Below are positions 41,471 to 50,482 of a DNA stretch of 64,000 bases, piece by piece. Position numbers and translations under genes: made by a program. Each line of letters starts with the position of its first letter. Position 1 is the stretch's first letter. The notes under the pieces were generated by a model that was given only the letters and a program-made list of their open reading frames with translations, made no database searches and was not told where the DNA came from. Location of the stretch: NCBI RefSeq assembly GCF_014203235.1, contig NZ_JACHIN010000006.1, positions 425,331 to 489,330 on the forward strand, in the 5' to 3' direction. This DNA comes from Nonomuraea endophytica (lineage in GTDB: Bacteria > Actinomycetota > Actinomycetes > Streptosporangiales > Streptosporangiaceae).

Positions 41471-43140
41471 GAAAGTCCCTCCATCAGTACGCTCTTCTCG
41501 CGGTCCACGCCGCGCACGTAGTCCTCGAGCTGCCTGGCCACCTCGTCGTCGGACAGGCCCAGTTCGCGCTGGAGCAGCCGGCCCACCTCGGGCGCCGCCT
41601 TGACCGACAGGTCGCGGGCGAAGATCCGCATCCGGGTGCGCCGCGACAGCACGTCGTCGACGTTCCTGGCCAGCTCGTACCTGGCCGCGTAGACCACCTC
41701 GGCCCGCAGGTACTCGCTGCCCTCGATGAGCGGCCCGGCCAGCGACGGGTCCTCGGCGATCAGGTCGGCGACGAAGCGTGCCTCGGTGCCGTACCGTTCG
41801 CCCAGGTGGGCGCCGAGGCCGCCGGTGGCGGTCGTCGCCTCGGCGTCGTAGCCGGCGCCGCCGAGCAGCGGCAGCTTGGCGGTGCGGCAGCGCGCCTGGC
41901 GGCCGAGCACCTTCAGCGCCCGGTCGATGACGAGTTCGCCCATGTGCCTGCTGGTGGTCAGCTTGCCGCCGGTGACGGTGACCAGGCCGTGGGAGTCGGT
42001 GGTGATCTGGTGGTCGCGGCTCATGTCGAGCGTGGCGCCCTCCTTGGCGCCGACCAGCGGGCGCAGCCCGGCGATGGAGCCGACCACGTCGTCCGGGGTG
42101 AGCTCGGCGTCGAAGGCGGTGTTGGCGCCGTCGAGCAGGTAGCGCATCTCCTCGCGCGTGCACAGCACCTCGTCGGGAGAGCCGTCGTAGTCGGTGTCGG
42201 TGGTGCCGACCACGACCACGTCGCCCCAGCGGGTGCAGGTGGCGCGGCGGGCCCGGCCGGGCACCGGTACGGTGACCGTGCCGTCGATAGGCAGCCGGGT
42301 CCACGGCACCACGATGTGCACGCCCTTGGCCGGCCGCACCCGGGCCCGGTGTGCCGGGTCGGACAGGCTGTCCAGGGTGTCGGACCACACGCCGGTGGCG
42401 TTGACGACCACCCCGGCGCGCACCTCGACGGTGCGGCCGTCCACCTCGACGCGGGCGCCGCGCACCCGGCCGCCCTCCTTGACCAGTTCGCGGCAGGTGG
42501 CGCCGTTCAGCACGGTGGCGCCGTAGTGGGCGGCGGTCCTGGCGATGGTCAGGGTGAGGCGGGCGTCGTCGGTGCGGCTGTCGTAGTAGAGCAGCCCGCC
42601 CTTGAGCCGGTCGGCGCGCAGCCGCGGGGCTCTGGCCAGCACCTCGGCCACGCTGAGCCGCTGGTGCAGCTTGCCGATGCGCCAGCCGCCCGCCAGGTCG
42701 TAGGTCCACAGCAGGCCTTCGAAGGCCTTGGCGACGCGCGCGTCGAACACGCCGTCCTGGGTGAGGATCGGCAGCACGAACGGCAGCCGCCTGACCAGGT
42801 GCGGAGCGTTGCGGCGGAAGCGCTGGCGCTCCAGCAGCGAGCGGCGGACCAGCGGCAGGTTGCCCTGCTCGATGTAGCGCAGGCCGCCGTGCACCATCTT
42901 GGAGGACTTGGACGAGGTGCCCGAGGCGAAGTCGTCGCGTTCCACCAGCGCCACGCTCAGCCCGCGGGTGGCGGCGTCCAGCGCGGCGTAGCAGCCGGTG
43001 ATGCCGCCGCCGACGACGAGCACGTCCACCGGCCTGGTGGCCAGCCGGTCGATCTGGGCCTGGCGGTCCAGCCGCAGCGGGGTGCGCCGGATGGCGCTCC
43101 TGGTCTCCGATCGGGGCTTGCGTCCTGGAAGCCGGATCAC
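41467..43140 (-). CDS. glpD: Glycerol-3-phosphate dehydrogenase (FAD-dependent)
   Basis: The 557-residue enzyme has the FAD loop VVGGGITGCYAALDAATRG (residues 42-60) and the GlpD signatures SSKMVHGGLRYIEQGNLPLV, GLRPLVGAKEGATLDMSRDH and VTGGKLTTSRHMGE. A C-terminal helical domain follows. It oxidises glycerol-3-phosphate to DHAP, feeding electrons to quinone at the membrane. It starts at a GTG overlapping the kinase stop (4 bp), and it overlaps the flavoprotein gene. Confidence 0.94.
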   Translation of the reverse strand: MIRLPGRKPRSETRSAIRRTPLRLDRQAQIDRLATRPVDVLVVGGGITGCYAALDAATRGLSVALVERDDFASGTSSKSSKMVHGGLRYIEQGNLPLVRRSLLERQRFRRNAPHLVRRLPFVLPILTQDGVFDARVAKAFEGLLWTYDLAGGWRIGKLHQRLSVAEVLARAPRLRADRLKGGLLYYDSRTDDARLTLTIARTAAHYGATVLNGATCRELVKEGGRVRGARVEVDGRTVEVRAGVVVNATGVWSDTLDSLSDPAHRARVRPAKGVHIVVPWTRLPIDGTVTVPVPGRARRATCTRWGDVVVVGTTDTDYDGSPDEVLCTREEMRYLLDGANTAFDAELTPDDVVGSIAGLRPLVGAKEGATLDMSRDHQITTDSHGLVTVTGGKLTTSRHMGELVIDRALKVLGRQARCRTAKLPLLGGAGYDAEATTATGGLGAHLGERYGTEARFVADLIAEDPSLAGPLIEGSEYLRAEVVYAARYELARNVDDVLSRRTRMRIFARDLSVKAAPEVGRLLQRELGLSDDEVARQLEDYVRGVDREKSVLMEGLS

Positions 43141-44663
43141 GAGGGGGACTCCTCCTGTGCGTACGAGATGTGCCGGGTGAGCAGGTCGCGCCACCCGGCG
43201 CGGGCCTCCTCGCGGGCGGCGTCGGGCAGCGTGGGCTCGAAGACGGGGACGTCGCCGAGCCCGGCGAGTGCGGCGGGCAGGTCGGGCCAGAGCCGGGCGC
43301 GCACGCCGCCGAGGTAGGCGGCGCCGCGCAGGCTGGCCGTCTCGTTGGCGCGGGCGCGGCGCACCGGCCGGCCGATGAGGTCGGCCTGGGCGGCCATCAG
43401 CACGTCGCTGCTGGCCAGCCCGCCGCCGCAGAACAGATCGGTGACCGGCGCGCCCAGCGCCCGCTCCACCCCGTCGAGCAGGTCGCACACCGAGTGCGCG
43501 ATGCCCTCCAGGACGCCGCGGGCCAGTTCGGCCCTGGTCGTGGACAGGCTGAGCCCGGTGAGCGCGCCGGTGGCCTCGGGCGACCAGACCGGGGTACGCA
43601 TGCCGGCCAGCGCGGGCAGGAAGCGTACCCGGCTGGGCCCGGGATGCTCGCGGGCGAGCGCGGCCAGTTGAGCGGGCGAGTCGAACAGCCCGATCTCCTC
43701 GCACAGCCAGCGCACCGCGGAACCGGTCGTCGCGGCGTAGCCCTCCAGGCTGAACACCGCGGAGCCGCGCGAGCGCCAGCCGACCAGCGTCAGCACGCCC
43801 GGCACGGCCCGGTGGTGCGCGGGCGGCCGGTCACCGGCGACGGCGTCCAGGAACGTTCCCGTGCCGTGCACGCACATCGCCTGGCCCGGCCGGTGCGCGC
43901 CGAGCGCGATCATCGCCGCGTGCTGGTCGCCCATCACCGACAACACCGGCAGCCGTACGCCGAGCACCGACGGTTCGGTGTGACCGTAGTCGCCGTCCTC
44001 GTCGAGGATCTGCGGCAGGACCTCGCGCGGGCAGCCCAGGAAGTCCACCCAGGGCTCGTACCAGCCGCCGGTCCGCAGGTCGTAGGCGCCGGCGGCGACC
44101 GCGTTGGTGGCGGACATGACGTGCCGGGCGCCGCCGGTGAGCCGCCACACCAGCCAGGTGTCGATCGAGCCGAACGCCACCCGGCCCGCCTCGTACGCCC
44201 GGCGGACGGCAAGGTCGTCGCGGATGACCTCGGCGGCCCACAGCAGCGGGGCCCGCGAGCCGACCGGCCTGCCGGTGTGCTCGATCAGCCGGGCGTCCCA
44301 GCCGGTTTCCCACGCGCGCAGCCGGGCGGCGTAGCGGCGGTCCTGCCAGACCACGGCGCGGGTGAGCGGATCGCCGGTGACGGTGTCCCACAGCAGCACG
44401 GTGGCGCGCTGGGTGGCGATCGACACGCCGGTGACCTCCACCGCGTGCGCCCGCGCCCACTCCAGGGCCTCCAGGCAGACCTCGGCGGTCTTCGCCCAGA
44501 TCTCCATGGCGTCCTGCTCGACCCGCAGGTGGTCGGGCGAACGCACGGAGATGGGCCGGTACGCGGGCGGGGCCGCGCTGCCGTCGTCCAGGACGACGGC
44601 GGCGCGGGTGCCCGTGGTGCCCTCGTCGACGCTGAGGACGCCGCGCCTGGTCGGGCCGGTCAT
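43137..44663 (-). CDS. glpK: Glycerol kinase / FGGY-family carbohydrate kinase
   Basis: A 508-residue FGGY kinase: LSVDEGTTGTRAAVVLDDGS at the N-terminus, IATQRATVLLWD, MGDQHAAMIALG, VHGTGTFLDAV and DLFCGGGLASSDVLMAAQAD. Operon context with glpD and glpP points to glycerol phosphorylation. It is diverged from standard GlpK, which usually has NQRET where this protein has TQRAT, so a related polyol is possible. ATGA overlap with the MFS gene, GTGA with glpD. Confidence 0.88.
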   Translation of the reverse strand: MTGPTRRGVLSVDEGTTGTRAAVVLDDGSAAPPAYRPISVRSPDHLRVEQDAMEIWAKTAEVCLEALEWARAHAVEVTGVSIATQRATVLLWDTVTGDPLTRAVVWQDRRYAARLRAWETGWDARLIEHTGRPVGSRAPLLWAAEVIRDDLAVRRAYEAGRVAFGSIDTWLVWRLTGGARHVMSATNAVAAGAYDLRTGGWYEPWVDFLGCPREVLPQILDEDGDYGHTEPSVLGVRLPVLSVMGDQHAAMIALGAHRPGQAMCVHGTGTFLDAVAGDRPPAHHRAVPGVLTLVGWRSRGSAVFSLEGYAATTGSAVRWLCEEIGLFDSPAQLAALAREHPGPSRVRFLPALAGMRTPVWSPEATGALTGLSLSTTRAELARGVLEGIAHSVCDLLDGVERALGAPVTDLFCGGGLASSDVLMAAQADLIGRPVRRARANETASLRGAAYLGGVRARLWPDLPAALAGLGDVPVFEPTLPDAAREEARAGWRDLLTRHISYAQEESPS

Positions 44664-46093
44664 CGGCGCCCGCCTCCGGTCGGCAACGCGATCTCCTCCT
44701 CTTCCAGGTTGACCCGCACGCGGGTGGGATCCCACTTGATCAGCAGGCAGGTGATCAGGCCGGCGAGCGGCACCACCGACAGCACCATGAGGCTGGCGCC
44801 CACCCCGATGCCCGCCTGCAACTGCGGGAACAGGTAGAGGCCCGCGACCGAGCCGAAGCTGCCCAGCATCCCGGTCACCCCGGTGCCCAGCGTGCGCAGG
44901 TCGCTGCGATAGGACAGCGCGGCGATCGACTTGCCGTTCGGGCCCGGCCCGGCGGAGTGGAAGAAGATGAACAGCGCGGGAAGCAGCGCGGCCAGCGCGA
45001 TCGGCAGTTCCTTGAACGTCGCGCCCATCACCAGCAGGACGGCGAACACCACCGCGTAACCGGTCATCGAGCTGACCCGCAGCCCGAGGCGGCGGCCCGC
45101 GTAGGCCGACAGGCAGCCGCCGACGATGCCGACCGCGTTGAACGCCATCGACCCGATCGTGGCCTTCTCGAACTCCCTGCCGAACAGCTCCAGGCTGATT
45201 ACCGGCAAGTACCAGCCGACCGCGAAGTACTGCATGGCCTGGGTGAGGGAGATGACCGTGGACAGCACCGTGCGCGGCAGATACGGCTTGCGGAACAGCA
45301 CCCCGGCGTCCCGCATCCCCACCTGCCGCGCCTGCGGGGCCGTGGTCCCGGCCTGCGGGGAGTCTTCCTGTACGGCGAAGCCGTACATGTGACGCAAGGC
45401 CGCGGCGGACTCGCGCAACCGGCCCTTGGCGGCCAGCCACGTCGGGCTCTCCACCAGGAACGTCAGCTGCAGGATCAGCAGCGCCACGGCGAAGGCGGCC
45501 GAGGAGCCCACCGACCAGCGCCAGATGTCCGCGCCCACGTCGAAACGGTAGAACACCAGCGTGAGCAGCAGGTTCGTGGTGGTGGCCGTGTACCAGACGC
45601 CTTGCCAGAAGTTGAGCCTGCCCTTGAGCGCGGCGGGCGTGTACTCGGCCAGCAGGGCCATGGCCACCGCGAAGTCGATGCCGTAGGCGATGCCGACCAG
45701 CGCGCGGCCGGCGAAGACGGTCTCGAAGTCGGAGCCGGTCGCGGTCAGCAGCGCGCCGAGCCCGAACACCACCTTGGTCATGAGCAGCGGCTTGACCCGG
45801 CCGATGCGCGCGGCCAGCCAGCCGCCGAACGGGTTGGAGACGATGGCGACGGCCGGCGCCATGGCGGTGAGCAGGCCCACCTGCCCCGGCGAGAGGCCGA
45901 GCTGCTTGACCATGGGAGACAGGCCGGCGCCGAGGGCGGCGTTGGAGTAGGCGTCCAGGAACAGGCCCGCCAGGGCGAGGAACCAGATCCAGTTCGCCCT
46001 GCGGGGCAGGCTTTTCAGGGTGTCGATGACGTCGGCCACGTCCGCTGCGTCGCGGATGCGGGTCATCGCGGTGTTCACGGGGGCGTCGCTCAT
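44660..46093 (-). CDS. MFS sugar/polyol transporter (first gene of the glp operon)
   Basis: A 477-residue MFS permease with twelve predicted helices of the sugar porter group: FLALAGLFLDAYSNAALGAG, GGWLAARIGRVKPLL, LLAEYTPAALKGRLNFWQG and a C-terminal acidic tail (NLEEEEIAL). GAAAGGCGG precedes the ATG at 46093. It is the promoter-proximal gene of the glycerol operon. Actinomycetes usually use GlpF channels for glycerol, so this carrier may import glycerol, a glycerol derivative such as a glycerophosphodiester, or another polyol. Confidence 0.88.
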   Translation of the reverse strand: MSDAPVNTAMTRIRDAADVADVIDTLKSLPRRANWIWFLALAGLFLDAYSNAALGAGLSPMVKQLGLSPGQVGLLTAMAPAVAIVSNPFGGWLAARIGRVKPLLMTKVVFGLGALLTATGSDFETVFAGRALVGIAYGIDFAVAMALLAEYTPAALKGRLNFWQGVWYTATTTNLLLTLVFYRFDVGADIWRWSVGSSAAFAVALLILQLTFLVESPTWLAAKGRLRESAAALRHMYGFAVQEDSPQAGTTAPQARQVGMRDAGVLFRKPYLPRTVLSTVISLTQAMQYFAVGWYLPVISLELFGREFEKATIGSMAFNAVGIVGGCLSAYAGRRLGLRVSSMTGYAVVFAVLLVMGATFKELPIALAALLPALFIFFHSAGPGPNGKSIAALSYRSDLRTLGTGVTGMLGSFGSVAGLYLFPQLQAGIGVGASLMVLSVVPLAGLITCLLIKWDPTRVRVNLEEEEIALPTGGGRR

Positions 46094-46150
46094 GCCCAGC
46101 CGCCTTTCAGGGGGGTGTAGTCCCTTGCCAGCGGTCCGGAAATGACAAAA

Positions 46151-46191
46151 GCACAGACGAAGACCACTGACAGGGATGTCTTCGTCTGTGC
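46151..46191 (-). terminator. Leader terminator of the glp operon (predicted GlpP target)
   Basis: On the minus strand a perfect 14-bp stem (GCACAGACGAAGAC and its complement) with a 13-nt loop is followed at once by TTTTGTC. It lies between the promoter and the first gene, so it should terminate transcription unless antagonised. Such leader terminators are the target type of GlpP, which this operon encodes. Confidence 0.75.
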
Positions 46192-46206
46192 CTGCCGATT
46201 GACGGG

Positions 46207-46236
46207 ACACTATTCACCCGTTGTCCGAAATGTCAA
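46207..46236 (-). promoter_or_regulatory. Housekeeping-type promoter of the glp operon
   Basis: On the minus strand a consensus TTGACA -35 is followed after 18 bp by TAGTGT as -10. The predicted start lies near base 46199, about 8 nt before the leader hairpin and about 106 nt before the ATG. Confidence 0.75.
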
Positions 46237-46374
46237 GAAAGGGGACCGCAAACCGGCTGGGCTGCGCGCCAGCGCCGTGCCCATCACGACCACCCGCCAA
46301 GGCCGGTGAATTGCCGGGTTTACAAGAGGTGGCGGCCAGAGTCTGATGGAGGCCGGGCTCCCCGGGAGGCGATC

Positions 46375-48909
46375 GTGCGCTACGAACAGTTCTCCTTCAC
46401 CGACCCGCTCTTTTACGACCTGCCCTCACGGTCCTCGCTGGCGCACAGGCGTTTCGCCGACGGCCGCCCGGTCCCCGCCGGATGGCAGCGCGAGGGGCGC
46501 GATGTGTGGACCGGCCTGATTCCTCCGGGTACGCGGGTACCCATGCAGGGCTGGAAGATCCACGTGTCGGCGACCGCGGACTCGGCCGACAAGGTCGTCG
46601 GCCAGGTCTGGGACTACTGCGTCCCACGCATGATCTCGTTCAAGTACCTGACCGACCACTCCGGCTTCCACGTGCGCAACGGCAAGTACGCCGACCGCGG
46701 CGGCAGCGGCAAACTCCTCACGCTCTACCCGGACGCCACCGAACTGGAACGGGTGCTCATCGAACTGGGCGACGAGCTGGCCGGGACGCCGGGGCCGTAC
46801 ATCCTGAGCGACGTGCGCTGGCGGGACGGGCCGCTGTACGTGCGCTTCGGCGCCTTCGTCGAACGGCACTGCCTCGACGCGCGCGGCGAGCAGGTGGCGG
46901 CGATCTCCACGCCGGACGGACGTCTCGTGCCGGATCAGCGGGAGCCGGAGTTCGTCGTGCCCGAGTGGGTGAAGATTCCGGCCTTCCTCGAAGCCAGCGT
47001 GCGGGCGCGGACAAACCCGGAGACTCCTCATGAGTTCCCGTTCCTGATCGAGCGGCCGCTGCACTTCTCCAACGGCGGCGGCGTCTACCTGGCCGACGAT
47101 CAGCGCACCGGGCGCCGCGTGGTGCTGAAGGAGGCGCGGCCGTTCGCCGGGCTGGACATCGGCGGGCGCGACGCCGTACAACGTCTGCGGCATGAACGGG
47201 ACTTCCTGACCGAGCTCAAGGGCAGCGGCACGGTGCCGGAGCCGTATGACTACCTCACCTGCTGGGAGCACGAGTTCCTGGTCGAGGAGTACGTCGAGGG
47301 CGACTCCCTGCTCAGCCTGATGACCGGCCGCTATCCGCTGATCCACGCCGACCCGGCCGGGGACGAGGTGGCCGCCTACACCCGCTGGGCGCTGGACGTG
47401 CTGGAGCGGATCGCGGCGGCCATCCGCACGCTGCACGGCCACGGCGTGGCCATCGGCGACTTCCACCCGCGCAACGTCATGGTGCGACCCGACGGACAGA
47501 TCAGGTTCGTCGATCTGGAGGTCGCCTCCTTCACCCGGGACGAGACGACGGTGATGCTGGGCGCGCCCGGTTACGCGGCGCCGGACGGCCGGACCGGCGC
47601 CGCGGCCGACCTCTATGCCATGGCCTGCCTGTACCTCAGCATGTTCCTGCCGCTGACGGCGCTGCTGCCGCTCGACCCGGGCAAGGCCACCGTGCTCGCC
47701 GACGCCGCCGCTGACCGGTTCGGCGTCGACCGCGCCCTGTTCGACCAGCCGGTCCGGGAGTTACGCGACCGCCGCCCCGCGCACACCCACGACCCCGGCC
47801 ACGACGTCGCCCGGCTGGCCGCGGAGATGGACGCCGGCCGGCTCGACTGGCCGGGCCTGCGCGACTCCCTGTGCGAGGGCATCGCCGCGGCCGCCACGCC
47901 CGAGCGCACCGACCGGCTCTTCCCCGGCGACATCGAACAGTTCTCCGCCAACGGCCTCGGCCTGGCCAACGGCGCCGCGGGCGTGCTCCACGCCCTGGCG
48001 CTGGCCGGCCGCGAGCGCTCCCCCGCCCACGAGCAATGGCTGCTCGACGGGGTACGGCAGCGCCGCCACAACAGCCGGCTCGGCTTCTACGACGGCCTGC
48101 ACGGCATCGCCTACACCCTGGAAGAGCTGGGCCGGCGGCAGGACGCGCTGGCCGTACTGGAGATGGTCGTGAACACGCGGCCGGAGCGGCTGTCGGCCAG
48201 CCTGTACGACGGGCTGGCCGGAGCCGGGCTCAACCTGCTGCGCTTCGCCGACCTCACCAGCGAGGACTCCCTGCGCGAGCGGGCCGTGGCCGCGGGCAGG
48301 GAACTGATCGCCCGGTGGGAGACGACCCGCTACCGGCCCGGCCTGCTGCACGGCCCGTCCGGCCAGGCGCTGCTGCACATCCGCCTGTTCGAGGCGACCG
48401 GCGACGAGTCGTTCCTGGACCACGCCGCGACCGCCCTGCGCGCCGACGTCGCCGTGTGCGCGACGCTGGCCGACGGCAGCGTGCAGGTGGACGAAGGCTG
48501 GCGGATGATGCCGTACGTCGCCACGGGGAGCGTCGGCATCGGCATGGTCCTGCGGGAGTACCTGCGGCACCGCGAGGACGAGGTGTTCGCCACCGCGCTC
48601 GCCGGGATCGGCCGGGCGGCCCGCTGCGAGTTCGTCATCGGCTCCGGTCTCATGAACGGCAGGGCCGGCTTCATCGCCTTCCTCTCCGGGCCGGATGAGC
48701 CGGAGCTTCTGGACCGGCACCTGCGCAGGCTGTCGTGGCACCTGCTGCCCTACCGCGGCCACGCCGCCTTCCCCGGTGAACAGCTGATGCGGCTGTCCAT
48801 GGATCTGGCCACCGGTTCCGCCGGTGTCCTGACGGCGCTGTGCGCCGCGTTCGAAGGCACGCCCGTTCTGCCCTTCCTCACTGCCCCAGAAAGGACACGA
48901 TCGGCATGA
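46375..48909 (+). CDS. lanKC: Class III lanthipeptide synthetase LanKC
   Basis: The 844-residue trifunctional enzyme starts at a GTG with GGGAGGC 5 nt upstream. Parts are an N-terminal phosphoSer/Thr lyase-like region (residues 1 to about 200), a Ser/Thr kinase (VVLKEARPFAG near 250, IGDFHPRNVMVRPDG near 360, FVDLEV) and a LanC-like cyclase (about 530-844; GFYDGLHGIAYTLEE, LLHGPSGQALLHIRL). The cyclase lacks the Cys-Cys-His zinc ligands, which places it in class III (RamC/AmfT/LabKC type). Codon 463 is the rare TTA. It overlaps the precursor gene by 4 bp. No ABC transporter gene is adjacent. Confidence 0.92.
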   Translation: MRYEQFSFTDPLFYDLPSRSSLAHRRFADGRPVPAGWQREGRDVWTGLIPPGTRVPMQGWKIHVSATADSADKVVGQVWDYCVPRMISFKYLTDHSGFHVRNGKYADRGGSGKLLTLYPDATELERVLIELGDELAGTPGPYILSDVRWRDGPLYVRFGAFVERHCLDARGEQVAAISTPDGRLVPDQREPEFVVPEWVKIPAFLEASVRARTNPETPHEFPFLIERPLHFSNGGGVYLADDQRTGRRVVLKEARPFAGLDIGGRDAVQRLRHERDFLTELKGSGTVPEPYDYLTCWEHEFLVEEYVEGDSLLSLMTGRYPLIHADPAGDEVAAYTRWALDVLERIAAAIRTLHGHGVAIGDFHPRNVMVRPDGQIRFVDLEVASFTRDETTVMLGAPGYAAPDGRTGAAADLYAMACLYLSMFLPLTALLPLDPGKATVLADAAADRFGVDRALFDQPVRELRDRRPAHTHDPGHDVARLAAEMDAGRLDWPGLRDSLCEGIAAAATPERTDRLFPGDIEQFSANGLGLANGAAGVLHALALAGRERSPAHEQWLLDGVRQRRHNSRLGFYDGLHGIAYTLEELGRRQDALAVLEMVVNTRPERLSASLYDGLAGAGLNLLRFADLTSEDSLRERAVAAGRELIARWETTRYRPGLLHGPSGQALLHIRLFEATGDESFLDHAATALRADVAVCATLADGSVQVDEGWRMMPYVATGSVGIGMVLREYLRHREDEVFATALAGIGRAARCEFVIGSGLMNGRAGFIAFLSGPDEPELLDRHLRRLSWHLLPYRGHAAFPGEQLMRLSMDLATGSAGVLTALCAAFEGTPVLPFLTAPERTRSA

Positions 48910-49052
48910 CGCACGTACTCGACCTGCAGAGGCTCAAGAACCCCGACGCCGACCTCGATCGCGCGGTCGCTGGCAACAGCAGTGTCAGCCTCATGATGTG
49001 CGGCGACAGCAGCACACTGAGCATCATGTTGTGCCACGGCTGCCACTGCTGA
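48906..49052 (+). CDS. lanA: SapB/AmfS-like class III lanthipeptide precursor
   Basis: A 48-residue precursor. The leader MTHVLDLQRLKNPDADLDRA has the class III LDLQxL motif needed by LanKC. The core has two Ser-x2-Ser-x3-Cys motifs (Ser25/Ser28/Cys32 and Ser36/Ser39/Cys43) around MMCGDSSTLSI, closely matching the SapB core (LLCGDSSLSITTC). It then continues HGCHC, with two extra cysteines (46, 48) that SapB lacks. It is coupled to lanKC by a 4-bp overlap and followed by a terminator. The product should be a surface-active morphogen-like peptide. Confidence 0.88.
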   Translation: MTHVLDLQRLKNPDADLDRAVAGNSSVSLMMCGDSSTLSIMLCHGCHC

Positions 49053-49067
49053 CCGGCCCTCGCATGC

Positions 49068-49091
49068 CCCGGCCGGCCGCCTCCGGCCGGG
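49068..49091 (+). terminator. Terminator of the lanthipeptide operon
   Basis: Perfect 9-bp arms, CCCGGCCGG and CCGGCCGGG, around a 6-nt loop begin 16 bp after the precursor stop and are followed by TTAGTGATTTAG. This ends the operon after the precursor gene. Confidence 0.65.
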
Positions 49092-49226
49092 TTAGTGATT
49101 TAGCCGATCCGATAAGGCGGGGCGGGCAGGGTTTGGCGATCGGCCCAAAGCCGGGTGAGCGTGGCCGCTCTCACACTTGGTGGCGTGTTCTTGTCCGAGG
49201 TCCCCTCAGAAAAGGAACGGGCAGCC

Positions 49227-50402
49227 ATGCCGGCCACCAGAACCCGGGCGCTCCTGGCCCTCGTCAGCCTCACCGGCCTCCTCGTCACCGCCACCCCCGC
49301 CACGGCGAGCCCTCCGAAGACCGGCCTGACCGAGGCCCTGGACGCCGCCCTGGCCAAGGGCGCCGCCACGGCGGGCGACCCGGGCGTCCAGGCGGTCATC
49401 CTGCGCCACGGCCGCCTCGTCTGGTCGGGCAGGCACGGCAACGCCGTCGACGACCCGCCCGCGCCCGTCACCGACGACACGATGTTCGGCTTCGCGAGCT
49501 ACAGCAAGCTGCTCCTGGCCGCCTACGCGCTCAGCCAGGTCGAGGCGGGCAAGCTCGCCATGGACACCCCGATCAGGGCCTACGTCGGCAACGACGTGCC
49601 CGGCTCCGGCGTGGTCACGCTCCGGATGCTGCTCACCCACACCGGCGGCTACCCCGACGTGTACGAATCGCCCGAGCTGGCCCCGCTGATGCCCGGCGGC
49701 GACCGGTATCGGCCGGGCGTGCCGTACACCTGGCAGATGATCGCCCGCGGCCTGCGCGCGCCGGTGAATCCCGGCAAGAAGTACAGCTACTCCAACACCG
49801 GGTTCCTCATCCTGGCCCACGTGCTGAGCGTGCGCGCGGGCGGGGACCGGAAGCTCACCGCCGCCGTCAACGCCTTCACCGCCCGCGCCGGCTCCGTCGT
49901 GCCCGAGGACGGCAGGGTGCTGACGATGGAGCGCAAGCAGTCCGACTACGCCCGCTTCGCCCACGGTTACGAAGACCTCCCCGACCTGGGAAAGGTCGAC
50001 ATGTTCACCCACTTCGGCGACACCGGCATCCCCGCCGACATGTTCGGCCTGCCCTGGGGCGACGGCCTGTTCGCCGGGACCGCGCTCGGCGGCGCCCAGT
50101 TCATCGACGCGCTGTACACCAGGAAACGGCTCCTGAACCCGGCCACCGTCAAGGCGATGATCAAGCCCACCCCGCAGTCCGTCGCGGCGAAGGAGCCCTA
50201 CGGAATGGCCACGGAGATCTTCGAAGCCGGCGACCGCACCTGGCTGGGTCACTCCGGCGCCTACGGCGGCTTCAACACGCTCGGCGGGACGGACCAGGCC
50301 CGCGGCGTGACGCTGATGGTCGTGACCAACCGCCTGGGCACCCGCGCGGCCGACACGATCTTCAAGCAACTGGTCAAGGCGTACGGCTCGGCCACGGGCT
50401 GA
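49227..50402 (+). CDS. Secreted serine hydrolase (class C beta-lactamase / DD-peptidase fold)
   Basis: A 391-residue protein with a signal peptide (LLALVSLTGLLVTATPATAS). It carries the penicillin-recognising triad: SxxK at Ser91-Lys94 (SYSK), the YSN motif in KKYSYSNTGFLI, and HSGAYGG near the C-terminus in the KTG position. AAAAGGAA precedes the ATG. Members hydrolyse D-amino-acid peptides, esters or beta-lactams; the target is unknown. It is separated from the lanthipeptide operon by a terminator and nothing ties it to leader removal. Confidence 0.88.
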   Translation: MPATRTRALLALVSLTGLLVTATPATASPPKTGLTEALDAALAKGAATAGDPGVQAVILRHGRLVWSGRHGNAVDDPPAPVTDDTMFGFASYSKLLLAAYALSQVEAGKLAMDTPIRAYVGNDVPGSGVVTLRMLLTHTGGYPDVYESPELAPLMPGGDRYRPGVPYTWQMIARGLRAPVNPGKKYSYSNTGFLILAHVLSVRAGGDRKLTAAVNAFTARAGSVVPEDGRVLTMERKQSDYARFAHGYEDLPDLGKVDMFTHFGDTGIPADMFGLPWGDGLFAGTALGGAQFIDALYTRKRLLNPATVKAMIKPTPQSVAAKEPYGMATEIFEAGDRTWLGHSGAYGGFNTLGGTDQARGVTLMVVTNRLGTRAADTIFKQLVKAYGSATG

Positions 50403-50482
50403 GTAGCCCCTACTCAGGCGCGCCGGAAGAGGTCCATGCCAGCGTCGATGCGACGCAGCACCTTGAGAGAGGACCTCCGAAC

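Noticed and set aside
46306..46374. N-terminal extension of LanKC from an upstream in-frame start
   Set aside because: The extension is Arg/Pro-rich and unlike the family. GGGAGGC directly precedes the GTG at 46375, and the protein from there matches the normal LanKC start (RYEQFSFTDPLFYD).
49227..50402. Serine hydrolase as leader peptidase of the lanthipeptide
   Set aside because: It carries SxxK penicillin-recognising motifs, is separated from the locus by a terminator and has its own ribosome site. No known class III leader protease is of this fold.
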